DNA of 64,000 bases, from NCBI GenBank assembly GCA_002506535.1, contig DAXT01000011.1, positions 19,328-83,327 on the forward strand, in the 5' to 3' direction. Below, piece after piece: positions 9,050 to 17,349 of this stretch. Each line of letters begins with the position of its first letter. The first letter of the stretch is position 1. The stretch is from Methanothrix harundinacea (GTDB lineage: Archaea; Halobacteriota; Methanosarcinia; Methanotrichales; Methanotrichaceae). Both the position numbers and the translations under genes were made by a program. Below the pieces are notes generated by a model. The model searched no databases. It was given only the letters and a program-made list of their open reading frames with translations, and was not told where the DNA came from.

Positions 9050-9970
9050 ATGGTGGAAGTGGTGAGGTTGAGGTTTTGGTTCGTTCTTCTATCGGCGACC
9101 TTCTTGATATCGCTGCTGATTGCGGCGGTATCCGCACTGACCGGACCGGGCTCGGCGGAAGGGGGCGGCAGCATGGGGGGAGGAGATGGTCTTCTGGAGG
9201 TCTCATCCTCTCCCAATCCGACGCAGGTTAGGCGAGGGGAGACGGTCACCTGGAACGTGACCATCAATAACCCCGCCTCAAAGCCGGTTAAGAGCCTCTT
9301 CATCAAGGTCGTCTTCGATCCCGAGGTCGAGGTGCTGGCAGCCTCCATCCCACCCTCATCCGCCGCCCTCTTCAAATTAGAGGAGGTGGGGGCCAGAAGC
9401 TCCGCGACCCTGTCCCTGGTGGTCAGGGCGCCCAGGTCCGAGAGGATCTTCGCCATGAGCCGCTCCATAAAGGGAGAGGGGTTCGTCAGCCTCTCGGAGG
9501 AGTACTCGACCATCGAGGAGCCTTACGAGATCAGGTGCCTGGTCTCCGCCTGGGCTGAGGGGATAGGAAGGCCGGTTCGAAACTCCTCAGCCCTCGCAGT
9601 CCTCGGAGAGGAGGGGGCGATGGTGAGGGTCCGGGAGATGGGAAGCGGAAACTATTCCAGCAGCGAGGAGGTTCGGGTCGATGAGAGGAACAGGTCGATC
9701 GAGATCGCTAGGAACGTCTCGGCGGATTACCGTCCCTTCGACCTCGACCTCCGGATGGAAGGGTCCAGAAACGGATCATCCCTCTGGTCTGAGATGATCG
9801 AACTTCGAAACGATCTAGCCAGAGACACGTCTTATTTCGGCGAGAGGAACGCCACCCATCTCGACAGATGGTATCACGCGATCCTCCAGCGGAACGGGAC
9901 AGTTGTATCCTTCGGGGAAGGGCGAAGGCCCGCCTATATCCATGATTGTGAAAGATCCCGGCGGTCATAA
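9050..9970 (+). CDS. secreted protein with CARDB/DUF11-like domain
   Basis: A 306-residue exported protein with an N-terminal hydrophobic segment (about 8-30). It continues into a beta-rich domain containing SSSPNPTQVRRGETVTWNVTINNPAS, the pattern of adhesion-type CARDB/DUF11 modules. About seven N-x-S/T sequons are visible. There is no C-terminal membrane anchor. Divergent from pyrD with about 120 nt between. It is probably a glycosylated cell-surface protein; specific function unknown. Confidence 0.65.
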   Translation: MVEVVRLRFWFVLLSATFLISLLIAAVSALTGPGSAEGGGSMGGGDGLLEVSSSPNPTQVRRGETVTWNVTINNPASKPVKSLFIKVVFDPEVEVLAASIPPSSAALFKLEEVGARSSATLSLVVRAPRSERIFAMSRSIKGEGFVSLSEEYSTIEEPYEIRCLVSAWAEGIGRPVRNSSALAVLGEEGAMVRVREMGSGNYSSSEEVRVDERNRSIEIARNVSADYRPFDLDLRMEGSRNGSSLWSEMIELRNDLARDTSYFGERNATHLDRWYHAILQRNGTVVSFGEGRRPAYIHDCERSRRS

Positions 9971-10052
9971 TTTTTTGCGCCCCGTCTCGACCCCAGAACT
10001 GGACCATTCGTCCAGTTTTTCTTATCGGTCCAGGATCGCTGCCCCGTATAAT

Positions 10053-11402
10053 TTACCTCCGCTTCCCCTTCGTTGAAGGCGAGCCTCCTTCGATCCCCGC
10101 CTCTGTGATCTTCGTCGGCTCTTGGAAGCTCTCGGCGGGATTTGGCCCTGTGATATCGGCAGCATCTCCTATATCTGTGGAGTTGATCACCTTCACAGGC
10201 CTCGCCGGATCGATCACCGTCACCTCTCCCGTCGAGTTGATGACGGTTACGGCGCCCGCCGGATCGACGAGGGTTACCGGCACCGTCAGGTTCTTCAATA
10301 TGACGGGTTCGCTCCCATCTCCTGTCCAGAGGGTCTGCGCATAATCTCCATTCGAGGCGGTCTCCTTCGGATCAAGAGGATCTGCCGTCTCGTTCTCTGT
10401 GGCGTTGGCCTGGCTTGGGTTGACTTCGATGACCGGCTTTCTTGGATTGACATCGATGACCGGCTTTCTCGGGTTGATATCTACGTTGAGGCCTGAGAGG
10501 CTGACGTTCACCTTCGGCTTTCCGAGGTTGATGTTAACCTCTGGCTTGGAGGGCTTTATGTCGATGTTGAGCCCGGTGGTCTTCTTTCCCGCCTCTTCAC
10601 CGCTGACGTCCTCTTCTGTGCCGTTCTCCCGGGGCGGCCACCAATCCGAAGGATCGAACTCGTTTTCGAGGGAGTTGTTCACCTCGGCGATCCCGCAGTC
10701 CACCAGCATCCTGTTGAAGGTGGGAGAGATGACAGGCCTTCCGTCGAGGCCGGAGAGGCGAATTACCGCCACCAGCTCTCCGTCGGAGTTTCGTCCTTCA
10801 GGAGATCTGTCATCGATGTCCAACCAGACGGTCTTGTTAAGAAGGATAGCGACGGCAAAATCTTCTGCCGAATCCACTCTGCGCATCGACCCGTTAAACG
10901 ATCCGTTCAACGCTTCGTCTATCGGTCCGTCCCCCGACTCGTTCGTCGACCTGCTCGACGATTCGTCCATCGACTCGCCCGCCGACCCGATCATCGACCC
11001 GTTCAACGATTCATCTATCAATTGGTCCGCTGACCTGATCATCGACCCGTTCATCGATTCGTCCATCGATTCGTCCATCGATTCGTCCGCCGGCCCGATC
11101 ATCGACCCGTTCAACGATTGGTCCATCGATTCGTTACCCAAATCGTTCATCGACCCCTTCAGCGATTCGTCTATCAACTCTTCCCCGGATCCGTCAATCG
11201 ACCCGTTCGGTATCAGGATGTCAGCCAGGGTAACCCTCTCGACGATCTGGCGGACCCTTGGATCGGTCTTCTCGATCATCACCTCAAAGGTCTTTGCGTC
11301 GATGACGGAGACGACGGTTCCGCTGGCTTCGTCCGGGGCGGCGGTGGCGACTATCGGAGATAGTATAAGCAGCAATAAAGATGCGATCTTTTGAGCCTTC
11401 AT
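10053..11402 (-). CDS. secreted protein with split SNase-like domain and sequon-rich repeats
   Basis: 449 residues with signal peptide MKAQKIASLLLLILSPIVATA. Residues 24-65 (GTVVSVIDAKTFEVMI, then RVTLADI) and about 185-245 (LLNKTVWLDI, GELVAVIRL, NRMLVDCGIAEV) resemble the two halves of a staphylococcal-nuclease fold. Between them is a run of repeated SLNGSMIG / ADESMDES blocks full of NGS sequons. The C-terminal third has further short beta-like repeats (KPVIDVNPR, KPVIEVNPS, VTVINSTGE). The usual SNase catalytic Asp (VIDGDT) is Lys here, so nuclease activity is doubtful. It is probably a surface protein. Confidence 0.65.
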   Translation of the reverse strand: MKAQKIASLLLLILSPIVATAAPDEASGTVVSVIDAKTFEVMIEKTDPRVRQIVERVTLADILIPNGSIDGSGEELIDESLKGSMNDLGNESMDQSLNGSMIGPADESMDESMDESMNGSMIRSADQLIDESLNGSMIGSAGESMDESSSRSTNESGDGPIDEALNGSFNGSMRRVDSAEDFAVAILLNKTVWLDIDDRSPEGRNSDGELVAVIRLSGLDGRPVISPTFNRMLVDCGIAEVNNSLENEFDPSDWWPPRENGTEEDVSGEEAGKKTTGLNIDIKPSKPEVNINLGKPKVNVSLSGLNVDINPRKPVIDVNPRKPVIEVNPSQANATENETADPLDPKETASNGDYAQTLWTGDGSEPVILKNLTVPVTLVDPAGAVTVINSTGEVTVIDPARPVKVINSTDIGDAADITGPNPAESFQEPTKITEAGIEGGSPSTKGKRR

Positions 11403-11759
11403 CCAATTCCCCCTTATATTGTTGTAGTCAATGATTATCAGAAATAACTTTCTATCCGATCCTCCGCTGACCTGCGGCCCCGTCCGGATTTCAAGATCAT
11501 ATCTCTTTGCCCCGGGATCATTTTAGGGTTGTATCCCGAAATTGCGGTCGATGGAGCCGAAGCTTACTGAAATATAGGCCAGCGGTCTCATATGATACGA
11601 CAACAGGTCCATTTTTCCAAAAGCTTTAAGCGGCTTCTCTGCTATATTAATTAGCTGAGTATCGAGCCGCATCCCAGCATACGGCCCCGTCGAGGAAGAC
11701 GGATTCATAGAGATCTGCGGATGGTACTCTGATATCATACTGCGCGGAGGTTCGTATAG
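11403..11759. other. intergenic region, no supported gene
   Basis: 357 bases between the repeat-rich secreted protein and the small charged protein. The only sizeable open frame (11523-11738 minus) has no recognisable product and is not supported. A TATA-like TATATTAATTAG at about 11642 could serve the downstream plus-strand gene. Confidence 0.4.
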
Positions 11760-11951
11760 ATGGTAGAAAAAGTATACTTGGAGTTCAAGAAAAAAGAGAA
11801 CGGAAAGAAGGTGAAGACGGAGATCCTCGGCCGAACCTTTGATTACGGCGACCGGGTGGAGCCGTCGGATCTGGGGATCTCCGTCAATGAGGCTGAAAAG
11901 ATGGCGGCAGAGTCAGGAGGAGATATCGAGATCATAAGGAAGAAAAGGTAG
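11760..11951 (+). CDS. small charged protein, unknown function
   Basis: 63 residues, Lys/Glu-rich, with a plausible compact fold: strand VEKVYLEFKKKENG, LGRTFDYGDRV, a helix SVNEAEKMAAESG and a final strand DIEIIRKKR. ATG 11760 follows GGAGG at about 11746, leaving 9-10 nt. No family recognised. Codon use and length of conserved-looking secondary structure favour a real gene. Confidence 0.55.
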   Translation: MVEKVYLEFKKKENGKKVKTEILGRTFDYGDRVEPSDLGISVNEAEKMAAESGGDIEIIRKKR

Positions 11952-12044
11952 TTTTAGAAAGGCGAGATGGAGAAGTCCCCCAATCGAAAAAGGATTCATC
12001 GGCTATCTTTGATGACAAAGATAGCCTTGCCTCGGTTATTCGAT

Positions 12045-13310
12045 CTAGCGACGCGACGCTGGGCGGCGAGATCTTCGAGGGCCGGATCTCTCTTTGCCCT
12101 TATCTATGATATTTCTCGACAGGCTCCTTGGCTTCTTCGGGGCTGGCTTTGCTGCCGCGCCGACAGCGTTCTTAGCTTCCTGCGAATGATATCGGTGAGC
12201 CATCTCACCTATCTTCTTCTTTGTGAGCCTCTCGATCTCGCGAAGGAGCGCCCTCTCGTCGGCGGCGCAGAATGAGTATGCAGTTCCGGACGCCCCCGCT
12301 CGCCCCGTCCGGCCGACCCGGTGGACGTAGCTCTCGGCCTCGCTTGGGAGATCGTAATTTATGACGTGGGATATATCTTCGACGTCGATCCCCCGTGCGG
12401 CGATGTCGGTCGCCACCAGAACCTGGAGTCGGCCTGACTTGAAGCTGTTCAGGGCGAAAGTTCTCTGGTTCTGAGACTTGTTGCCGTGGATGGCGTCGGC
12501 CCGGATCTTGTTCTTGGATAGCACCGATGCTACCTTATCAGCCCGCCTCTTCGTCCTGGTGAAGACGAGGACGCGATTAAGGCATTTCTGCTGGAGAAGC
12601 CCTATGAGGAGAGGATCCTTATTCTTCTGGTCGACGAAGAATATCCGCTCTTCAACGGTCTCCACCATCGTCGCCTGGGGTGCCACCTCTATCCGGATGG
12701 GGTCCGTGAGGAGCCTTCCGGCGAGGTCGCCGATCTCTTTTGACATGGTGGCTGCAAAGAATAGCGAATGGCGTCTCTTCGGCAACGCCGAGACTATCTT
12801 TCTGACGTCGTTGGCGAAGCCCATGTCGAGCATCCTGTCAGCCTCGTCCAGAACGAAGAACTCGACGTCCTTCAGCTTTATGTAACCCTGGTCCATCAGG
12901 TCCAGGAGTCGGCCGGGGGTGGCGACGAGGGCGTCTACGCCTCGAGATAGGGCCCTAACCTGAGGTCCCTGATTGACGCCGCCGTATATTGCGGCGTGCT
13001 TGAACCGGAGGAACTGGCCGTACGTCCCAAAGGATTCGTCTATCTGGGCCGCCAGCTCCCGGGTTGGCGCGAGCACCAGGGCCCGCGGCACCCCGGGTGC
13101 TGCAACCTTCTGCGTCTCCGCCATCCTCTGGAGGACGGGCAGAACGAATGCTGCGGTCTTTCCCGTTCCCGTCTGGGCTATGCCCATCAGGTCCTCGCCC
13201 TTCAGGAGATGGGGTATCGCCTGCGCCTGGATAGGCGTGGGAGTTGAATAGCCTTCTTTGATCAGCGCCCGCTGGAGCGGTTCCGAAATATTTAGATCTT
13301 CAAACTGCAT
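12045..13310 (-). CDS. DEAD-box ATP-dependent RNA helicase
   Basis: 421 residues with all DEAD-box motifs: Q motif TPTPIQAQ, I AQTGTGKT, Ia PTRELA, Ib TPGR, II DEAD, III AAT (instead of the usual SAT), V ATDIAARGID and VI HRVGRTGRAG. The C-terminal tail is short and Lys/Arg/Ser-rich, as in RhlE/DeaD-type helicases that act on ribosomal or structured RNA. I choose ATG 13310 because AGAGGT lies 5-6 nt upstream and FEDLNISEPLQRAL is the usual N-terminus; ATG 13349 is also in frame. Confidence 0.93.
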   Translation of the reverse strand: MQFEDLNISEPLQRALIKEGYSTPTPIQAQAIPHLLKGEDLMGIAQTGTGKTAAFVLPVLQRMAETQKVAAPGVPRALVLAPTRELAAQIDESFGTYGQFLRFKHAAIYGGVNQGPQVRALSRGVDALVATPGRLLDLMDQGYIKLKDVEFFVLDEADRMLDMGFANDVRKIVSALPKRRHSLFFAATMSKEIGDLAGRLLTDPIRIEVAPQATMVETVEERIFFVDQKNKDPLLIGLLQQKCLNRVLVFTRTKRRADKVASVLSKNKIRADAIHGNKSQNQRTFALNSFKSGRLQVLVATDIAARGIDVEDISHVINYDLPSEAESYVHRVGRTGRAGASGTAYSFCAADERALLREIERLTKKKIGEMAHRYHSQEAKNAVGAAAKPAPKKPRSLSRNIIDKGKERSGPRRSRRPASRR

Positions 13311-13590
13311 TTTATACCTCTTGAGGGCTACGCAGTCGGACGCTGTCATATGATTTGGGCCAGAATAGTCGTCATCAATTAGATATGATCTAATCTATGA
13401 ACCTTATTTTGACGGTTTGATCAAGAACATACGAGCTTTGAACATCCAATTGTGTAACTCTTGCGCTTGGGATCACCATCGACTTTGAGATGTGATCACG
13501 CCTGGCTTAGAAATCGCCGCCTCTATTTAAAGATGGTGCATCAGGAGGGGGAAGGATTCTCGATAAATGCAAAATCATCCAGAGAAAATT

Positions 13591-13716
13591 TGGCGCTGAG
13601 GGTGAGATTTGAACTCACGAGGCGCGTGAGCACCACCGGTTCCCCCGTCGGACTTTTCGCTTCAAGCGATCACCCGAGTTCAAGACCGGCGCCGTGGGCC
13701 GCTTGGCTACCTCAGC
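13591..13716 (-). tRNA. tRNA-Ser(UGA) with anticodon-loop intron
   Basis: Acceptor GCTGAGG pairs with CCTCAGC, followed by discriminator G and encoded CCA. The T arm is GTGAG-TTCAAAT-CTCAC. The class II variable arm is GGTGC-TCAC-GCGCC. The anticodon stem CCGGT/ACCGG closes only if about 37 nt between positions 37 and 38 are removed as an intron; the loop then reads C-T-TGA-A-A. This is the canonical archaeal intron site. A TATA-like CTTAAAAAG lies 26-34 bp upstream (13742-13750). Confidence 0.88.
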
Positions 13717-13741
13717 ACGCGCCGGTTTGTTGGAGCCGGGA

Positions 13742-13750
13742 CTTTTTAAG
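13742..13750 (-). promoter_or_regulatory. TATA box for tRNA-Ser
   Basis: On the minus strand the sequence reads CTTAAAAAG, about 26 bp upstream of the mature tRNA 5' end, the expected spacing for an archaeal TBP site. Confidence 0.6.
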
Positions 13751-13808
13751 CCTGGCGATCAGGACGGCCGCGAAACGTTTAACGTCGATGCCGGGAGATG
13801 GGGAAATC

Positions 13809-15059
13809 ATGCTGATCAAAGACGTCTCGATCGTGGAAGGCGGAAGGCTCCTGCGAGACCAGAATATCGCCATCGACGGCGGCCGGATCGCCGGGGTCGG
13901 CCCCGGGATCAAAGACGAGTCGGGCGACGGCGAGGTGATCGAGGGGAGGGGAAAGCTCGCGATCCCCGGCCTCGTCAACTCCCACACCCACCTCGCCATG
14001 ACCCTCTTTCGGGGCTACGCCGACGATATGGAGCTCTTGCCCTGGCTTCAGGAGAAGATCTGGCCTCTGGAGGCGAAGCTGACCGCCGAAGATGTCCGGT
14101 GGGGGACGAAGCTTGGCTGCCTCGAGATGATCAGGGGCGGTATCACCTGCTACAACGACATGTACTACTTCATGGACGAGACGGCCCGGGCGACGAAGGA
14201 GATGGGCCTTCGAGCGTTCCTCTCGGAGGTCGTCTTCGACATGAGGCCAGACCAGATAGAGGGGGTCGAGCCCTTCATCAGAAGGTGGGAAGGGGACGAT
14301 CTGATCGTTCCGGCCGTCGGCCCCCACGCCGTCTACACCTGCTCGGAGGAGACGCTTCAGCGGTCCAGGGAGATGGCGGAGAAGCACGACCTCCTTCTGC
14401 ACATCCACCTCTCGGAGACGAGGTCGGAGGTGGAGAGCTTCGAGAAGAACTGCGGCAAAAGCCCCGTCGAATACCTCGACTCCATAGGCTTTCTCAGCGA
14501 CCGGGTGGTAGCCGCCCACTGTACCTGGCTATCGGAGAAGGACGTATCGATCATCGCAGAGAGGGGCGTCACCGTCGCCCACTGCTCCATCAGCAACCAC
14601 AAGCTCGCCTCGGGGATCGCTCCCCTCGACCGGCTCGCGAGGGCGGGGGCCAACATCTGCCTTGGGACCGACGGGGCCTCGTCGAACAACAGCCTCAACC
14701 TTTTCCAGGAGATGAAGACGACGGCCATCGCCCAGAAGTGCGCCCACTCCCGCCCCGACCTCTTCAGCGCCGGGGAGATCTGGAGGATGGCGACGGAGAA
14801 CAGCTACAGAGCCTTCCGCCTCGACCTGGGCCTTTCGCCTGGGGCTTTCGCCGACCTCGCCCTCATCGACCTGCGAAAGCCCTGGTTTGCCCCCCTCACC
14901 GAGGAGAACATCATCTCCCACCTCGTCTACAGCGGCCACGGAGGGGTCGAGACGACGATAGTCGGCGGGAGGGTCCTGATGATGGATGGCGAGATCCCCG
15001 GCGAAGAGGAGATCCTGGACCGGGCCCAGGAGCAGTTCCAGGACCTCTTGACAAGATAG
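13809..15059 (+). CDS. dadD: 5'-deoxyadenosine / methylthioadenosine / SAH deaminase family amidohydrolase
   Basis: 416 residues from ATG 13809, supported by GGGAGATGGGG just upstream; the longer frame runs back through the tRNA and is not real. Seen: metal site NSHTHLAMTLFRGYADD, LHIHLSETRSEV, VVAAHCTWL, TVAHCSISNHKLASG and the metal Asp in CLGTDGASSNNSLN. Family role in methanogens: deamination of 5'-deoxyadenosine, methylthioadenosine and SAH to inosine forms, recycling radical-SAM and methylation by-products. The exact substrate preference cannot be read from sequence. Confidence 0.9.
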   Translation: MLIKDVSIVEGGRLLRDQNIAIDGGRIAGVGPGIKDESGDGEVIEGRGKLAIPGLVNSHTHLAMTLFRGYADDMELLPWLQEKIWPLEAKLTAEDVRWGTKLGCLEMIRGGITCYNDMYYFMDETARATKEMGLRAFLSEVVFDMRPDQIEGVEPFIRRWEGDDLIVPAVGPHAVYTCSEETLQRSREMAEKHDLLLHIHLSETRSEVESFEKNCGKSPVEYLDSIGFLSDRVVAAHCTWLSEKDVSIIAERGVTVAHCSISNHKLASGIAPLDRLARAGANICLGTDGASSNNSLNLFQEMKTTAIAQKCAHSRPDLFSAGEIWRMATENSYRAFRLDLGLSPGAFADLALIDLRKPWFAPLTEENIISHLVYSGHGGVETTIVGGRVLMMDGEIPGEEEILDRAQEQFQDLLTR

Positions 15060-15092
15060 CGGAAAATGAAATGATTTCCCATCAAGGGGAGA

Positions 15093-16145
15093 TCACCACC
15101 GCCTCTTCCTCCGGATCCTGGGGAGCCTAAGCCCTTTTTTTGCCCCACCGAGGTAGAGGAGGGTCAGGGCGATGGCTACGATGGGGACGATCAAAAGAGC
15201 CCGCAGCCCCGTCGGCGCCTTCACCTCCACCAGGGCCGCCAGATCCTCCCTCCTCTCCTCACCCCCTTCCCCGGAGATGTACGCCAGCTGGCAGACTATG
15301 GCCCGCTCCCCGGGATCTGCCGACCTGTCCACCTCGATGGGGAACCTGGCATGCGCCCTCTTTCCCGGCTCGATATCCCCGAGGGCCACCTCGTCATCAG
15401 TCGAGATTAAGGGGGGCTGGACGACGAGATTTGCCCTGACCTGCCTCGCCGGAATGTCTCCGGTATTTGCGAAGACCAGCTCCAGATCGGAGGAGCGGCC
15501 CGGTGCGAGGGAGCCCTTCACCTCCGCCACCTCAAGCCTTGAGCCAGTCATGACGGGGACCTCCAGGGATATCGTCTCCGTCGCCTTCGCCCTCTGGAAG
15601 AATATCTCTGGATAGAGGGGGTTTCCCTGGACCTGGACGTCCTCGAGCCGCTCGTAAGATACCTCCAGGACCATCGGGTAAATCCCGGAGGTTGCGGCAT
15701 CCTCCGCCCTCACCGAGAACTCCATGGGGATCTTCAGCCTCTCCCCCCCCGATAGAGAACCAGCCAGCTGGGGCCTGGATAGGACCTTCAGCCTCTCGTC
15801 CCTCGATAGGAGCCTCCCCTCGATCCCGACGGCCTCTGATGCTCCCATCTCCATCTCCCCCTCTATCAGGGCCAGCATCTTCTCGTCCTCGGTCTGGGGC
15901 GCCCTCTTCTCCACCAGCCCTGTAACCTCTCCGCGGTTCTCGATCTCCACATAGATAGACCCGACCTTCCCGGTCTCGACCCTGGAGCTGAGGGACGATA
16001 CGAAGATCGATGGGCCACCTTCGGCCCGATAGAAGTCGTCCTCTGCCAGGGCAGAAGGCGTCATGATTAAGACCGCCACCAGGGTCGCGATCATAGCACC
16101 ACCAAAGCCGATCATCTCTTCCACCTTAACCCCCTCTTCCTGCAA
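15093..16145 (-). CDS. membrane-anchored COG1361-like surface protein
   Basis: 350 residues. A signal segment (IATLVAVLIMTPSALA) is followed by two beta-rich regions with the pattern of COG1361/CARDB domains (VGSIYVEIENRGEVTGL, SDLELVFANTGDIPARQVRANL). A C-terminal helix ALLIVPIVAIALTLLYLG is followed by a very basic tail RLPRIRRKRRW. Members of this class often sit beside ABC or RND exporters, but none is adjacent here. The 3' end faces dadD. ATGs at residues 11 or 18 are possible alternative starts. Confidence 0.7.
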   Translation of the reverse strand: MQEEGVKVEEMIGFGGAMIATLVAVLIMTPSALAEDDFYRAEGGPSIFVSSLSSRVETGKVGSIYVEIENRGEVTGLVEKRAPQTEDEKMLALIEGEMEMGASEAVGIEGRLLSRDERLKVLSRPQLAGSLSGGERLKIPMEFSVRAEDAATSGIYPMVLEVSYERLEDVQVQGNPLYPEIFFQRAKATETISLEVPVMTGSRLEVAEVKGSLAPGRSSDLELVFANTGDIPARQVRANLVVQPPLISTDDEVALGDIEPGKRAHARFPIEVDRSADPGERAIVCQLAYISGEGGEERREDLAALVEVKAPTGLRALLIVPIVAIALTLLYLGGAKKGLRLPRIRRKRRW

Positions 16146-16329
16146 TCTATTTGTATTAGCATCACCCTTTCTCCGATCAAGGGAAAGGTAAACATCCCGG
16201 AGCTTTTAACCTTCTTCTTGATAGCTTTCATCCTCCAGGCCGTCCCCTTACCCCAGATTGGGATCAGGAAGATCAGGAGGTCCGGGATCCTCCTAGAGAG
16301 TTAGATGGACCGGGCCAGAAGTGCGAGGT

Positions 16330-16372
16330 ATTTCGCCGAAGGGGGAGTCGAATATCGCCGAAATAGGAGTCG
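16330..16372 (+). repeat. two imperfect copies of a 22-bp direct repeat
   Basis: TATTTCGCCGAAGGGGGAG-TCGA is followed at once by ATATCGCCGAAATAGGAGTCGA in the gap upstream of the ADH synthase 3' end. No gene lies here. The role is unknown. Confidence 0.5.
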
Positions 16373-16400
16373 AGTTCTCGTATCGGCCTTCTCCGCGGCC

Positions 16401-17201
16401 TCATACCCCTTGTCGCCCCAGCTCCAGCGCCTCCTCGACCGTCGCCCCCTGGTGGACTATCGAGGAGATCCGTCTTGTGATGAGGGTCGGGTCACGGTGC
16501 TGAAAGACGTTTCTTCCGATGGCGACGCCCCGCGCCCCGGCGCCGATGGCGCCAGCCACCATCTCGAGAAACTCCGCCTCCGTATCCGTCCGGGGACCTC
16601 CGGCTATCACCACCGGCACCGGACAGCCCTCCACCACCTCTCGAAAGGAGTCGGGATCCCCGGTATAGCTGGTCTTGACGACGTCGGCCCCAAGCTCTGC
16701 CCCAACCCTCGCGGCGTGGGCGATGTAATCGGCTCGATGCTCATCCTCGATCTTCTTTCCCCGGGGGTACATCATGGCGAGGAGGGGCATCCCCCACTCC
16801 TGACACTTCCGGGAGGTATCTCCCAGGGTTGCAAGCATCCTCGCCTCGTCTTCGGCGCCGACGTTCACCTGGATGCTGACGCCGTCGGCACCGAGCTTCA
16901 ACGCCTCCTCCACCGTCGCCACCAGGACCTTGTTGTTGGGGTCGGGGCCGAGGTTTGTTGAGGCCGAGAGGTGGAGGATCAGCCCAAGGTCCCGGCCGTA
17001 ACCCCGGTGGCCGAAGGAGGCCGCCCCCTTATGGACGACGGCGGCGTCCGCCCCCCCGGCGGCGACGAGATCGGCCGCCTCTCTCACGTTCTTTATTCCA
17101 CGGATCGGCCCGACGGTGACGCCGTGGTCCATGGGGATGATCACCGTCCTATCCGTCTGCCTGTTGAAGATCCTCTCCATCCTCACCGATTTCCCTATCA
17201 A
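16401..17201 (-). CDS. 2-amino-3,7-dideoxy-D-threo-hept-6-ulosonate (ADH) synthase
   Basis: 266 residues, a class I aldolase-type TIM barrel of the MJ0400 family. Seen: the active-site PMDHGVTVGP, MMYPRGKK (Tyr), the Schiff-base Lys in VVKTSYTGD, and phosphate-binding AGGPRTD and GARGVAIGRN. Known role: the first step of the archaeal route to dehydroquinate and aromatic amino acids, from L-aspartate semialdehyde and a 6-deoxy-ketohexose phosphate. The usual partner (DHQ synthase II) is not adjacent. A 7-bp-arm palindrome lies 29 nt upstream of its start. Confidence 0.92.
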   Translation of the reverse strand: MIGKSVRMERIFNRQTDRTVIIPMDHGVTVGPIRGIKNVREAADLVAAGGADAAVVHKGAASFGHRGYGRDLGLILHLSASTNLGPDPNNKVLVATVEEALKLGADGVSIQVNVGAEDEARMLATLGDTSRKCQEWGMPLLAMMYPRGKKIEDEHRADYIAHAARVGAELGADVVKTSYTGDPDSFREVVEGCPVPVVIAGGPRTDTEAEFLEMVAGAIGAGARGVAIGRNVFQHRDPTLITRRISSIVHQGATVEEALELGRQGV

Positions 17202-17229
17202 TGGCTCGTCTCCTTGTCAGTTGTCTTAA

Positions 17230-17249
17230 TAAGTACAATGACGTACTTA
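17230..17249. promoter_or_regulatory. palindrome TAAGTAC-N6-GTACTTA, candidate operator
   Basis: Perfect 7-bp arms with a 6-bp spacer, in the divergent region between ADH synthase (minus) and the double rhodanese (plus). It is close enough to the ADH synthase start to cover its core promoter. The spacing suits a dimeric HTH repressor. Inference only. Confidence 0.45.
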
Positions 17250-17349
17250 AATTGACTTCAATGAGCATAATTCTGGGTATTAATAGGTTCCCGTCCATCG
17301 GCTCGCCAGGCTCAAATAGAATCATCGATTTTAAGATGGGGGATGGGGA

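Noticed and set aside
10870..11190. possible CRISPR-like array from regularly repeated ATCGACCCGTTCAACG-type units
   Set aside because: Units are 12-30 bp, imperfect, without unique spacers, and form an in-frame protein repeat in the secreted protein.
10399..11394. 331-codon plus-strand frame across the repeat-rich secreted protein
   Set aside because: Antisense to the minus-strand gene, which has a proper signal peptide and sequons; the plus frame is only the mirror of its repeats.
11523..11738. 71-codon minus-strand frame
   Set aside because: No recognisable features, no clear ribosome site, and covers a probable promoter region.
13461..13808. N-terminal extension of the dadD frame
   Set aside because: It runs through the tRNA-Ser gene on the opposite strand and has no similarity to the amidohydrolase N-terminus.
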